Shown: in pieces, positions 8,361-17,190 of the stretch
Layout of the letters: every line of letters begins with the position of its first letter
Position numbering within the stretch: position 1 is the first letter of the stretch
Origin: a virus
Virus record (IMG/VR): IMGVR_UViG_3300044527_000317
Coordinates: 1 to 32,116 of that record
Length of the DNA: 32,116 bases
Strand: one strand, 5' to 3'
Position numbers and translations under genes: made by a program
The notes under the pieces: generated by a model
What the model saw: the letters and a program-made list of their open reading frames with translations, nothing else
Told to the model about the DNA's origin: nothing
Database searches by the model: none

Positions 8361-8376
8361 CCTAGGGAGGGCTTCA

Positions 8377-9387
8377 ATGGCCGTCGAGCTAGCCTTTGAG
8401 ACGCTGCTGGCGTCGATCGAATCCACGCGGGGCACGGCGATCGCAGCGCCGACGCACCTGATTCACCTGGGCGGCTCGGTGACGCCCACGAAGAGCCTCA
8501 ACCGTCCGGCGGAGTCGCGCGGCGTCCTCGCCGAGGCGTTCCGCACCGTCATGACGCGCACCGGCGCCACGTTCGAGATCACCGAGGGCCCCATCGACAC
8601 GTCGATGCTGCCGTTCCTGCTCAACGGGATCCTCGACGGCAACGTCACGGCGGCGACCACCCCAAGCGGCGCAACGAACACGCGAGACTGGGCCTTTGTG
8701 CGCACCATGGCCAGCGACAATCTGGAGTCGTACACGCTCTGGTTCGGTGACAGCGCGGTACGGCAGCTCATCGGCGCCTACGCGATGTTCCTCGAGGCGA
8801 CGCTGTCCAACGACGCGTCCGCCGAGGACGGCGTCTTGACCTTCAGCGGCAACGGCGAGTGCCGCAAGTTGGCGACGAACAGCCCGGCGGACTCGGCCCC
8901 GGCGGCGATCGCCGGGGCGATGCTCCCGGGCCAGATGATGTCGCTGTGGATCGACACCAGCTCGGCGTTCGGCACCACGGCCGTCACCGGGCGACTGGTG
9001 AGCGCGTCGCACACGCTGCGCACCGGCGTCACCTTCAAGTACCTCGGCGGCGGCGATGCCGCGACGCTCGACTTCTCGCGCACCGGGCGCAGCCGCGTCA
9101 TCGGCATCACCACCACGATCGTGATGGAGCTGCCCGACTTCACGCAGTACGACCAGTGGCTGGCCCACGACACCGTGAAGGTGCGCGTCCGGCACAACGG
9201 CGCGGTGATCGAGAGCGGCTTTAACCACTACGTCCAGGTCGACACCGCCGGTCCGTTCGAGGCGCTGAGCTGGGGCACCAACGCCGACAGCAACCGCACG
9301 GTCGAGCTGACCATCGAGGGCACCTACGACTCCACACTGACCAGCGACTGCCAGATCGTGGTGCGCAACGCGCGGACCGCACTGTAA
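8377..9387 (+). CDS. Major tail tube protein
   Basis: 336 residues starting AVELAFETLLASIESTRGTAI; the opening 'E..F..L....E...GTA..PT' is common in siphovirus tail-tube subunits. It is beta-rich with no membrane segments: SVTPTKSLNRPAESRGVL, FEITEGPIDTSMLPFLLNG, YTLWFGDSAVRQLIGAYAM, SHTLRTGVTFKYLGGG, and closes with RTVELTIEGTYDSTLTS. The ATG at 8377 follows GGGAGGGCTTCA, a strong ribosome site; the longer open frame upstream lies inside the previous gene. It comes directly before the frameshifted chaperone pair and the tape measure, the fixed order tube - chaperones - tape measure. Confidence 0.85.
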   Translation: MAVELAFETLLASIESTRGTAIAAPTHLIHLGGSVTPTKSLNRPAESRGVLAEAFRTVMTRTGATFEITEGPIDTSMLPFLLNGILDGNVTAATTPSGATNTRDWAFVRTMASDNLESYTLWFGDSAVRQLIGAYAMFLEATLSNDASAEDGVLTFSGNGECRKLATNSPADSAPAAIAGAMLPGQMMSLWIDTSSAFGTTAVTGRLVSASHTLRTGVTFKYLGGGDAATLDFSRTGRSRVIGITTTIVMELPDFTQYDQWLAHDTVKVRVRHNGAVIESGFNHYVQVDTAGPFEALSWGTNADSNRTVELTIEGTYDSTLTSDCQIVVRNARTAL

Positions 9388-9398
9388 GGAGTTTCGCC

Positions 9399-9779
9399 AT
9401 GTTCGCTCGAGGGAAGTCGGCGATCACTCAGCACGGAGAGATCGCCGAGGCCGCTATCACCCCCGACATGGACGTGATCTGGATCCGCTCGCGCATGAGC
9501 GTCGCCGTGCAGCAGGCGGTGCAGAGCGAGGCCACCAGTGTCTCGACCAGCCGCGTCAACGGTCGCACAGGAACGCCGGATGTCGAGATCGACGTCGGCC
9601 TCTACCAGATCGCGCTGCTGCGGCAGAACATCCTGTCGTGGCAGGGTCCGGCGTTCGCCGGCGTGCCCTGCACTGCCGAGAACGTCGGCGACCTCGACCC
9701 GCTGGAGCCGCTGGTGCAGCGCGTGCTGCAGGAGATCAGCGATCGCAACAGCCGCCGAAGCCCAAACGCCGGGAGCTGA
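9399..9779 (+). CDS. Tail assembly chaperone, short form (gpG-like)
   Basis: 126 residues from an ATG preceded by AAGGAGTTTCGCC. It is helical and acidic, with WIRSRMSVAVQQAVQSEA, LYQIALLRQNILSWQGPAF and a LEPLVQRVLQEISDRNSR end. Position between tube and tape measure, size and the slippery site near the end all fit the lambda gpG equivalent, which coats the tape measure during tail assembly. The last codons run over a CCCAAAC heptamer at 9761-9767, where a fraction of ribosomes would move to the -1 frame and make the longer gpG-T-like product. Sequence itself is not conserved enough to call it alone. Confidence 0.8.
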   Translation: MFARGKSAITQHGEIAEAAITPDMDVIWIRSRMSVAVQQAVQSEATSVSTSRVNGRTGTPDVEIDVGLYQIALLRQNILSWQGPAFAGVPCTAENVGDLDPLEPLVQRVLQEISDRNSRRSPNAGS

Positions 9780-9991
9780 CCACGCGATGGCGCAGCCGGA
9801 TCAAGGGCCGCGCGGTCAGCGCCGGGCAGTATGATGCCCACATCTCGCTGCTGCTGATGGACGTGGCCAGGCTGAACCTGGCCGACGTCGACGATCTCGA
9901 TCCCGACGCGCTCGACGAGATCATGGCAGCATACGAGGCACGTCACGAGGAGCGCGAGGCCGAGCAGAAGCGCGCAGAGCGGAGACGATAG
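9399..9991 (+). CDS. Tail assembly chaperone, -1 frameshift product (gpGT-like)
   Basis: Predicted 197-residue fusion: 123 residues from the first frame, then 74 from the -1 frame (9767-9988) starting RRELTTRWRS and ending in a charged helix rich in Glu and Arg. The second frame has no plausible own start at its beginning, and the sequence stays protein-like up to a stop at 9989, which overlaps the tape measure start by one base. The segment DVARLNLADVDDLDPDALDEI resembles T-domain helices. This is the usual siphovirus arrangement in which the fusion recruits tape measure and tube protein. Frameshifting is inferred from the slippery site and frames. Confidence 0.78.
9761..9767 (+). promoter_or_regulatory. 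Programmed -1 frameshift slippery heptamer CCCAAAC
   Basis: The heptamer is read C CCA AAC in the gpG-like frame and CCC AAA after slipping back one base, so it fits the X XXY YYZ rule exactly. The frame starting at 9399 has codon boundaries at 9762 and 9765. The zero-frame stop follows at 9777 and the -1 frame runs open to 9989. GC-rich sequence downstream could form a stimulatory structure, but I did not identify a definite one. Confidence 0.8.
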
Positions 9992-12936
9992 TGGCCTTCA
10001 ATCTCGAAATCATCGTCAAGCTCCGCAACGAGGCCCAGAAGGCGCTCGGCGATCTGAACACCGGGCTCGTCGGGCTGGGCAAGGGCGCGGCGGCGGCGGC
10101 GGTGGGCGGCATCGCTGCGATCGGCGCGGGGCTGATCAACATCGGCGATCAGGCCAGTAACGCACGCACGGTGCTGCAGGGCCTGAACGATGTCGACCTC
10201 ACGGCCGTCCTCGACGACGCGCAGCTGCTGGCGCGACGATACGGCACGGACGTGACATCTGTGATCGCTGCCACGCGCACGCTCATGGACGAGTTCGGCC
10301 TCACCAGCGCGGAGGCCACGGACGTGATCGCGTCCGGCTTCGCTCGAGGCCTCGATGCGAGCGGCGACTTCCTGGACTCCATCGGCGAGTACAGCAATCT
10401 GTTCGCCGACAATGGCGCCAGCGCGACCGAGTTTTTCTCGATGCTGGAGAGCGGTATGGCTGGCGGCGTGCTGGGCACCGACAAGGCGGCCGATGCCTTC
10501 AAGGAGTTCGGAATCAGGCTCAGCGAGCTGACAACTGGCGAGGGCGACGTCGTGCTCAAGCCGGTGATCGGTGGCGAGCCGGGCCAGATGGCCGAGCGGT
10601 TCGTCAGTGATCTGGAGGACGCGCTGTACTTCACCGACCTCACCGACGAGGTCAAGGTCAACCTGTATGAGGGCCTGCAGAGCGGGGCGATCGACACAGC
10701 GGACGCGTTCAAGATCATCATGCCCGCGTTGGCCGGCATCGAGAGCGAGGTCGAGCGCAACGCCGCCGGGGTCCAGCTGTTCGGCACGCAGTGGGAGGAC
10801 CTCGGCCCCGAGGCCATGACCGCCCTGACCATGGCCGGCGACAGCCTGAGCACACTGGGCGACGTGGCCGACACCGAGCGCGCGACGATCCAGTCGCTCG
10901 GCGAAGTCCCGGCGATGATCTTCGACAAGTTCTCGCTGGCGCTGCTGCCGGTCAGCGATCTGATTCTCGGCGTCGTCAATGCGGTCATGAGCGCCGAGGA
11001 TCCGCTCGCCACGCTCATCGACAAGGTGGTCGAGCTCATCCCGGGCTTCGAGCAGTTCGCCGGCCAGGGCGCCGAGATCTCGCGCCAGCTGCAGCCGTTC
11101 ATCCAGCTGGTCAAAGACAATCTGGTACCGATCGTCATTGCGCTGGCCGCCGTGATCGGCGTGGCACTGGTCGCGGCGTTCGTGGCGATCGCCGCGCCAA
11201 TCGCCAAGATCGTGCTGGTGACGTCGCTCTTTGTGGCCGGGCTGTTTGCCGCCGTGATGGCGGCCCAGAAGTTCTGGCAGGAGATCAGCACCAGGTTCCC
11301 ACAGGTGCAGGCCGTGGTCGACATGGCGATGATCGAGGTGCAGGCCACCATCCAGACGGTGATGCACGGCATCAGCGTCATCGTCAGCGAGACGCTCAAG
11401 GCGTTACAGCAGTTCTGGGCTGACAACGGCGACGGCATCATGAAGACGGTCGTCGCCGCGTTTGGCGTCATCGGTAAGCTCTTCCAGAACGCGATGCAGA
11501 TGATCCGTGCGGTGGTCGACACCGCGCTCGCGCTGATCCGTGGCGACTGGACTGCATTCAGCGATGGGCTGAAGAAGATCACCAATCTGTTCGTCAAGGG
11601 TCAGGAGCTCGGCTTCAAGCTGCTGTGGACCATCGTAGGCCCGATCATCAACGTCATCAAGAACGGCATCGTGGGCGGACTGACTGCGGCATGGAACGGG
11701 ATCAAGCCACATCTCGACAGCATCAGGACCGGCATCATCAATGCGCTGACCAACGCGTGGAACGGTATCACCGGCAACCTCGCCAACATCAAGAACGGCA
11801 TCGTCAACGCGATCAACGATGCGTGGAACGGTATCACCGGGTATCTCGCGAACATCCGGGATCGCATCACCAGCACGATCAGAGACGCCTGGAATGGCAT
11901 CACCGGCAACCTCGCCAACATCAAGAATGGGATCGTCAGCGCGATCAACGATGCGTGGAATAACATCACCGGCAACCTCGCCAACATCAAGAATGGGATC
12001 GTCAGCGCGATCAACGATGCGTGGAATAACATCACCGGCAACCTCGCCAACATCAAGAATGGGATCGTCAACGCGATCAACGATGCGTGGAATGGCATCA
12101 CCGGCAACCTCGCCAACATCAAGAATGGGATCGTCAACGCGATCGGTGATGCGTGGAACGGCATCACCGGGTATCTCGCCAACATCCGGGATCGCATCAC
12201 CAGCACGATCAGAGACGCCTGGAATGGCATCACCGGTAACCTCGCCAACATCCGGAACGGGATCATCAACGCGATCAACGATGCGTGGAACGGCATCACC
12301 GGGTATCTCGCGAACATCCGGGATCGCATCACCAGCACGATCAAAGACGCGTGGAATGGCATCACCGGCAACCTTGCCAACATCAAGACCGGCATCATCA
12401 ACGCGATCAAGGACGCCGCGAGCGGCATCACCGCACCACTGGGGAACATCTACACGAGCGTGGTGAATGCGATGGAAGGCGTCAAGACGTGGCTGCAAAA
12501 GACGTTTAGCTGGGGCAGTATTCCAGGCGACCTTGGAAAGTCCATCGTCGATGGGATCGGCAAAGGCATTAGCGCCGGAGTCAAAGCTGTTGGCGATGCG
12601 CTCAATGCCGTCATCGCTGCCGCCTCCGCCGCGCTGCCGCAGTGGATTCGAGACGGCCTGAAGCTACCGAGTCCAGCGAAGCCGCCACCGAAGCCACCGA
12701 AGCCGCCGGCGCCGCCGCCAGCGCTGGGCCCAGGCAGTGTGATGCCACCGGGCGGTCGCGCAGGCATCTCCACCCTGGGCGAGCTGCCAGGGCGTACCGG
12801 CGTTACGATCAACATCACCATCGGCTCGGTGCGTGACCAGCGCGACATCGACGCCATCGAGCGCGCCGTAACGCGTGGCATGGACGAGGCGGCGCGACGC
12901 GGCATCGTGCAGTCGCAGCTCCCACGAGGTATCTGA
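9991..12936 (+). CDS. Tape measure protein
   Basis: 981 residues from a GTG that overlaps the chaperone stop by one base. It sets tail length and is ejected ahead of the DNA. N-terminal helices (NLEIIVKLRNEAQKALGDLN) lead into a glycine/alanine stretch, then the recurrent tape-measure region ARRYGTDVTSVIAATRTLMD ... EFFSMLESGMAGG. A long hydrophobic block lies at about 381-425 (ALAAVIGVALVAAFVAIAA). Residues 567-830 are twelve tandem 22-residue repeats. A proline-rich linker (about 890-920) precedes a C-terminal helix. Scaled by the usual 1.5 angstrom per residue, the tail would be of the order of 150 nm, if the repeats are helical. Confidence 0.95.
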   Translation: MAFNLEIIVKLRNEAQKALGDLNTGLVGLGKGAAAAAVGGIAAIGAGLINIGDQASNARTVLQGLNDVDLTAVLDDAQLLARRYGTDVTSVIAATRTLMDEFGLTSAEATDVIASGFARGLDASGDFLDSIGEYSNLFADNGASATEFFSMLESGMAGGVLGTDKAADAFKEFGIRLSELTTGEGDVVLKPVIGGEPGQMAERFVSDLEDALYFTDLTDEVKVNLYEGLQSGAIDTADAFKIIMPALAGIESEVERNAAGVQLFGTQWEDLGPEAMTALTMAGDSLSTLGDVADTERATIQSLGEVPAMIFDKFSLALLPVSDLILGVVNAVMSAEDPLATLIDKVVELIPGFEQFAGQGAEISRQLQPFIQLVKDNLVPIVIALAAVIGVALVAAFVAIAAPIAKIVLVTSLFVAGLFAAVMAAQKFWQEISTRFPQVQAVVDMAMIEVQATIQTVMHGISVIVSETLKALQQFWADNGDGIMKTVVAAFGVIGKLFQNAMQMIRAVVDTALALIRGDWTAFSDGLKKITNLFVKGQELGFKLLWTIVGPIINVIKNGIVGGLTAAWNGIKPHLDSIRTGIINALTNAWNGITGNLANIKNGIVNAINDAWNGITGYLANIRDRITSTIRDAWNGITGNLANIKNGIVSAINDAWNNITGNLANIKNGIVSAINDAWNNITGNLANIKNGIVNAINDAWNGITGNLANIKNGIVNAIGDAWNGITGYLANIRDRITSTIRDAWNGITGNLANIRNGIINAINDAWNGITGYLANIRDRITSTIKDAWNGITGNLANIKTGIINAIKDAASGITAPLGNIYTSVVNAMEGVKTWLQKTFSWGSIPGDLGKSIVDGIGKGISAGVKAVGDALNAVIAAASAALPQWIRDGLKLPSPAKPPPKPPKPPAPPPALGPGSVMPPGGRAGISTLGELPGRTGVTINITIGSVRDQRDIDAIERAVTRGMDEAARRGIVQSQLPRGI
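11689..12480 (+). repeat. Twelve tandem 66-bp repeats inside the tape measure gene
   Basis: Exactly 12 units of 66 bp (22 codons). The consensus unit is AWNGITGNLANIKNGIVNAI plus ND. Units 3, 8 and 10 carry a second type, with GYLANIRDRITSTI in place of GNLANIKNGIVNAI. The first and last units are the most diverged (the last begins AASGITAPLGNI). 22 residues are two 11-residue hendecads, suiting a long helical coiled-coil. Near-identical DNA in units 4-7 (for example around 11941-12130) points to recent duplication or gene conversion. Confidence 0.93.
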
Positions 12937-14357
12937 TGCAGACGCTCCAGATCTCCGACGGCACGACGACAGTCTCACTGATCAGCGGCAACGCGCTGTA
13001 CCTGGCGGCGAGTGGCTGGCCACTGGCCGTCTCGCCGCCGCAGATCAGCGACCTCGGCGGACGTGGCCCGTACGATGACGTGACCGAGACCATCACGGTG
13101 ACCGCGACCGGCGCCAACGCAATCCCCGACCTGCGCAACACGCTGCGGCTGCTCGACCAGGCGCGGCGCTGGGCACGCGGCGAGGACGTGACGGCCGTGA
13201 CGCTGCGCATCCGCATCGATGGCAGCACGCTGACGGCGGGCGTCGTGCTGCATGCGGCGATCCTCGGCCCCGACGGCGGCGGCGGTGGCCTGCCGGCAGA
13301 CTGGGCCGACCTGCTGCTGATCAACGAGATCTCGGCGATCACGATCGCATTCCGCCGGCGCGGCCTGTGGCTGAACCCGACCAGCACGGCGGTGACGGCG
13401 TCGAACGTGGCGGCGCGCACCACGACGGCGTTTGCGCTCGGCTCGCACCACACGCCATCGCCGATCGAGGTCGCGCTGACGCCCGTCACCGGCCCGGAGC
13501 CGCGCGTGCGTGGCCTGCTGCTGATGCACGCCGCGACGGCGGATCTGGTCACGATCGACGCCTCGACGTTCGGAGCGGCGACTGGCACAGACGGGGACTT
13601 CACCACGGGCAGCACGGCGATCTACACCGCGCTGCCGCCCGGCATGGCGATGGGCACCGTGGCCATCGGCACCTACGCGTTCCCGCCGGGCATCTCGATC
13701 AATTTCCTGCGCTTCACGCAGACCAGCGCCAGCGTGGCCAGCGACAGCACCACGCTCACGCTCGGCAGTTCTCTGGCCGGGAACTTCGATCTGTACCTGA
13801 CGATCGCCACGGCGCTGGTGTCGACCAGCACGGAGCCGTGGACGCTGCAGGTGACAATGCTCGGGCCGAGCGGCACCACGTGGGAGGTCGAGGGTCCGCC
13901 GGTGCCGATCGAGATCGCGGCGATCTCGACTGAGCAGGTCTACGTGGTGCACATGGGGTATTTTCCGCTGCGCGGGAACTTCACGCGCATACGTCTGACG
14001 ATCTCGCGCGGCACGAGCACCATCGGCGACATCATCGACATCGCGGCGCTGTATGCGTTCTACCCGCGCCAGTACAACGCGGCGATCTACCTCGACGGCT
14101 ACACCACCGGCTACAGCGGGGACAGCGTGGTCACGTACCACCGCCCCACCGTGACGCCACGGCCGACGGCGGACATCCGCACCAGCGCTGACGCGCTGCA
14201 GTACCCAGCGACGCTCGCCTACGGCGACCTCGCCGTCCACCAGGCGCCGGCGACGGGCAGCATCTACGGCACGTTTATCTCCAGCTCCATCCAGTATGTC
14301 GCCGTCACGCAGAACTGGTCGGTGCGGCGACGCGCAGCCTACGTGGTGCCAGAATGA
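12936..14357 (+). CDS. Distal tail-like structural protein
   Basis: 473 residues, overlapping the tape measure stop in TGATG. The first 150 residues form a beta domain (LQISDGTTTVSLISGNALYLA, VTETITVTATG, LRNTLRLLDQARRWARGED, TAGVVLHAAILGPDGG). They resemble the tube-like N-terminal domain of distal tail proteins that follow tape measure genes. The rest is beta-rich, possibly lectin-like: FPPGISINFLRFTQTS, SSLAGNFDLYLTIATALV, YFPLRGNFTRIRLTIS. It has no enzyme motif. It probably forms the ring at the tail end and may help receptor binding. Family assignment is by position and general shape only. Confidence 0.65.
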   Translation: MQTLQISDGTTTVSLISGNALYLAASGWPLAVSPPQISDLGGRGPYDDVTETITVTATGANAIPDLRNTLRLLDQARRWARGEDVTAVTLRIRIDGSTLTAGVVLHAAILGPDGGGGGLPADWADLLLINEISAITIAFRRRGLWLNPTSTAVTASNVAARTTTAFALGSHHTPSPIEVALTPVTGPEPRVRGLLLMHAATADLVTIDASTFGAATGTDGDFTTGSTAIYTALPPGMAMGTVAIGTYAFPPGISINFLRFTQTSASVASDSTTLTLGSSLAGNFDLYLTIATALVSTSTEPWTLQVTMLGPSGTTWEVEGPPVPIEIAAISTEQVYVVHMGYFPLRGNFTRIRLTISRGTSTIGDIIDIAALYAFYPRQYNAAIYLDGYTTGYSGDSVVTYHRPTVTPRPTADIRTSADALQYPATLAYGDLAVHQAPATGSIYGTFISSSIQYVAVTQNWSVRRRAAYVVPE

Positions 14358-15865
14358 ACTACCAGGTTGGCCTCTACGAGTCACCGACGGGCGCGCTGGT
14401 CGCCGACCACACGGCGATGATCACGCAGCTGCAGTGGGCGACAGACACCGGTGGAGACAAGGACCTGACCTACACGGCGCTGGTGGCGCCGCGCGACGCG
14501 ATGAGCCTGTTCGACCGGCGCGACATCCTGCACGTGCGGGTATCGCGGGGCGGCGAGGTCCTATGGCAGGGACGCGTCACCGGCGCTGGCGTCAGCGTCG
14601 AGAGCGCGACGAGCGTGCGCATACAGGCGCTGGGCTACCGTACGGCGATGTACGACACGCTGTACACGGCAATGTGGCTAGACCAGCGGCTTACCGAATG
14701 GGTACCGCTGGACGGCGGCAGCGGCGAGCGCATGGATCTGTACAATCGCATCAGCAACGACGCCGAGATTGGCGTCTCGATGCAGGCGCGACGCTACACC
14801 ACGTCCATGCGCGGACGCTGGCGCTACGTGACGCCGAGCCGATCCTCGCGCTCGATCACTGAGGCGCGCGTGATTCTCGAGTACAACATACCAGCGGGCA
14901 TCAGTGTGCGCGTCAGTCATGCGCAGAGCGTCGGTGGCGTCGAGACGACGGTTACGACCATTGCCGGGCCTGCCACTGATGTGAGCGTCATCTCGCTGTT
15001 CACCGTGCTGCCATCCGATGGCGTGACGGTGGTCTATGCCGGGCTGGTGCCGACGAGCACCGTCACCGTCGCCAGCACCGACGAGTTTTACGTGCGCATG
15101 TCGGGGGTTTTTGCCGTGTCGTGGGCTCAGGGCGGTGCGAACCCCATCGAGATCCCGACGGATCTGATCGCCAGCATCAACGCGCTGAACCCGGGCCAGC
15201 TGGTGCCGAGCGCCGATCAGATGGACATCATCAGCGAGGTGGGGTACCCCGACACCATTGTGTATCTCGATCAACGCCCCGGCGACATCATGGACGAGCT
15301 GACACGGCCAGGCAATGGGATTGTGCCGTTCGTGTGGGGCGTCGACCATCAGCGCGTCGTGTTCATTCGCGATGCCACCGAGGTGCAGCGCACGTGGCAG
15401 ATCGAGCTCGACACCATGACCATGGATCGGCTGAACACCAACGTGTTCAACAGCGGCTACGCACTGCAGACCGCCATTGATGGCCGCCAGACGCGCAGCA
15501 CCACGCTCACGAACGCCGATAGTGTCAGACAGCTCGACCTGACGAGGCAGACATTCATCGAGTCGCCCGCCAGTACGTTCATCGATGACGTGGTCAGGAC
15601 CGAGCTCGACAACGCATCAACACCGATCCCGGAGATCGCCATCGTGCCATCGCGCGTGACGCTGCTCGGCGCGATCGTCGAGCCCTATCGCGTGCGCGCC
15701 GGCGACGCCGTGCAGCTCCTCAGCTTGCCCTTCATCGGCGTCGACGGCCTGGCGCGGCTGCGCCAGTTCCGCGTGATCGAGACCCGCTACGACGCGATCG
15801 CCGATCGCATCGAGATCGTGCCCGAGAAGGCGCCGCCCCGGCTGCAGGACGTGGTGCGGCCATGA
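14354..15865 (+). CDS. Tail hub / baseplate protein (tail-associated, possible receptor-binding platform)
   Basis: 503 residues, overlapping the previous gene by ATGA (14354-14357). The N-terminus (NYQVGLYESPTGALVADHTA, then ILHVRVSRGGEVLWQGRVTG and VRIQALGYRTAMYDTLYT) is typical of gp27-like hub proteins, which read '...v.r.g..lW.GrV.....'. Residues about 175-255 form an inserted beta domain. The C-terminal part (YLDQRPGDIMDELTRPGNG, FVWGVDHQRVVFIRD, IEPYRVRAGDAVQLLSLP as IVEPYRVRAGDAV, FRVIETRYDAIADRIEIVPE) repeats the hub pattern of two split beta domains. No peptidase or lysozyme domain is attached. No separate long tail fibre gene is visible, so this or the preceding protein probably contacts the host. 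Confidence 0.7.
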   Translation: MNYQVGLYESPTGALVADHTAMITQLQWATDTGGDKDLTYTALVAPRDAMSLFDRRDILHVRVSRGGEVLWQGRVTGAGVSVESATSVRIQALGYRTAMYDTLYTAMWLDQRLTEWVPLDGGSGERMDLYNRISNDAEIGVSMQARRYTTSMRGRWRYVTPSRSSRSITEARVILEYNIPAGISVRVSHAQSVGGVETTVTTIAGPATDVSVISLFTVLPSDGVTVVYAGLVPTSTVTVASTDEFYVRMSGVFAVSWAQGGANPIEIPTDLIASINALNPGQLVPSADQMDIISEVGYPDTIVYLDQRPGDIMDELTRPGNGIVPFVWGVDHQRVVFIRDATEVQRTWQIELDTMTMDRLNTNVFNSGYALQTAIDGRQTRSTTLTNADSVRQLDLTRQTFIESPASTFIDDVVRTELDNASTPIPEIAIVPSRVTLLGAIVEPYRVRAGDAVQLLSLPFIGVDGLARLRQFRVIETRYDAIADRIEIVPEKAPPRLQDVVRP

Positions 15866-16095
15866 GGCGGCTGGTGGTGTGTGCGATACTGCTGACGGCG
15901 GCGCTGTGGCTGGCGACGGCGCGCGCGACTTATTCGCCAGCAGTGTACCGGCAGCATCTGCCGATCGTCGCCGCGCCGACGCTGACCCCGCTGCCGACGC
16001 CGGCCACCGCCCCCCAGTGGCCGGCGCAGGGCAGCCTGACGCCATCAGCGGGCCACTGGGACGGCCCGGAGTGCATCACCTGCGATCTGCCGTGA
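15862..16095 (+). CDS. Small exported protein of unknown function, last gene of the rightward unit
   Basis: 77 residues, overlapping the hub gene stop (ATGA at 15862-15865). Residues 1-22 form a signal peptide or membrane anchor (MRR, then VVCAILLTAALWLATARA). The mature part is short and proline-rich with HLPIVAAPTLTPLPTPATAP and two late cysteines (CITC). A run 'Y...HLPIV' followed by PTLTPLPTP recalls the linker and LP(I/L)V segments of exported proteins in Chloroflexota, a possible host hint but far from proof. A spanin or envelope-contact role is conceivable by position. Its last 51 bp overlap the oppositely oriented gene ending at 16045. Confidence 0.65.
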   Translation: MRRLVVCAILLTAALWLATARATYSPAVYRQHLPIVAAPTLTPLPTPATAPQWPAQGSLTPSAGHWDGPECITCDLP

Positions 16096-17190
16096 TCGCC
16101 GCCGGTTCTGATAGGCGCCGAGGTTGGTGTTGCTCGTGCCATACCGCGTGGCGTTGCGCGGCACGGTCGGGGCCACGATGACACGGCCGTCGTGCTGCAG
16201 GGCGTGGGCGACGACGTCCTCGCTCCACAGCCACCTGGTGGAGCGCATCGTCAGGACGCGGCCCGTGTAGCGTCTGTCGGTGACCCGTCGCGCAGCGCCG
16301 GAGCGCGCCAGTCCCCAGAGGCTCGCGGCCACGCCGATCGGCAGCCAGCCGGGGCTGCCCGGTGGCCGGGCCGCGAGCGCGATGGCCCGCCACCAGTCGT
16401 CCACGATGTCGTCCATGTCCCACAGCACCCACGAGTTGCGATCCTGAATCCACGTCTCCAGATCGTCCTCGTGGATCACCCACATGTACGCCTGCCCGCT
16501 GGCATGATCCGTGCCGTAGCGGCGCATCGGGAATCCGTAGCTGCGCCACATCGCCACGCGCATGACCGTGGCGTGCTCGAAGATCCGGATCAGCTCCTTC
16601 TGGGTCAACCACTCCGACCATGACGACCCATCGGATCTACCCTTCAGTGACACGGCGGCACCACGTCGCACGACGTGACGCACGCGCAGGACGTTGAGGC
16701 GAAGCTTGGCGGCGACCTGCCGCTGCGTCAGGCCGCTGTCGAGCAGCGCCGCGATGCGCGTGCGCTCGGCGTCGGTCTGATGGCGATACACCGGCAGCGT
16801 CCGCGGCGCCTTGATCCCGGCGCTCTTGCGCAGCTCGTAGCGCTGGCGCTGGTAGGGGCGCTGGGTGCGCATGGCGCAGTCGTAGCAGCGCGCGATCGAG
16901 CGCTTCGGGTTCAGCGGAACGGTGGTGTCCCGCCGCAGCACGCCGATCTGGCCGCAGGTGCGGCAGTAGACGCGGTTCTGCGCCCGCAGACGCTCGTGGC
17001 ACGGCCCGCAGACCACGCGCTGCGGACACTTCTGCCGGTAGAGCGGCGTGTCGCACACGCGACAGCGGCGCAGGGGCTTGTAGCGGTTCCTGCAGCCGGC
17101 GCAGCGCACGCCGTTGCGCGCGCGTGGCGTGAACTGCACGCCGCAGCGGATACACTGCCGCGGCGCGATCGTCGGCGACTTACTGGGCAT
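16045..17190 (-). CDS. Zinc-ribbon and HTH protein of unknown function
   Basis: 381 residues from the ATG at 17190; the open frame upstream overlaps the nuclease gene and is shadow. Thirteen cysteines are packed into residues 13-105, with CxxC pairs at 13/16, 30/33, 43/46, 61/64, 76/79 and 102/105, which would make three zinc ribbons. A helix-turn-helix follows at about 142-176 (TDAERTRIAALLDSGLTQRQ, then VAAKLRLNVLRVRHVV). The C-terminal 190 residues hold WLTQKELIRIFEHATVMRVA, WVIHEDDLETWIQDRN and GVAASLWGLARSGAARRVTD, possibly two further DNA-binding modules. It is the last gene of the leftward unit and its start overlaps the nuclease stop by 11 nt. A DNA-binding or regulatory role is likely; I recognise no named family. 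Confidence 0.7.
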   Translation of the reverse strand: MPSKSPTIAPRQCIRCGVQFTPRARNGVRCAGCRNRYKPLRRCRVCDTPLYRQKCPQRVVCGPCHERLRAQNRVYCRTCGQIGVLRRDTTVPLNPKRSIARCYDCAMRTQRPYQRQRYELRKSAGIKAPRTLPVYRHQTDAERTRIAALLDSGLTQRQVAAKLRLNVLRVRHVVRRGAAVSLKGRSDGSSWSEWLTQKELIRIFEHATVMRVAMWRSYGFPMRRYGTDHASGQAYMWVIHEDDLETWIQDRNSWVLWDMDDIVDDWWRAIALAARPPGSPGWLPIGVAASLWGLARSGAARRVTDRRYTGRVLTMRSTRWLWSEDVVAHALQHDGRVIVAPTVPRNATRYGTSNTNLGAYQNRRRSRQIAGDALRAVPVAR

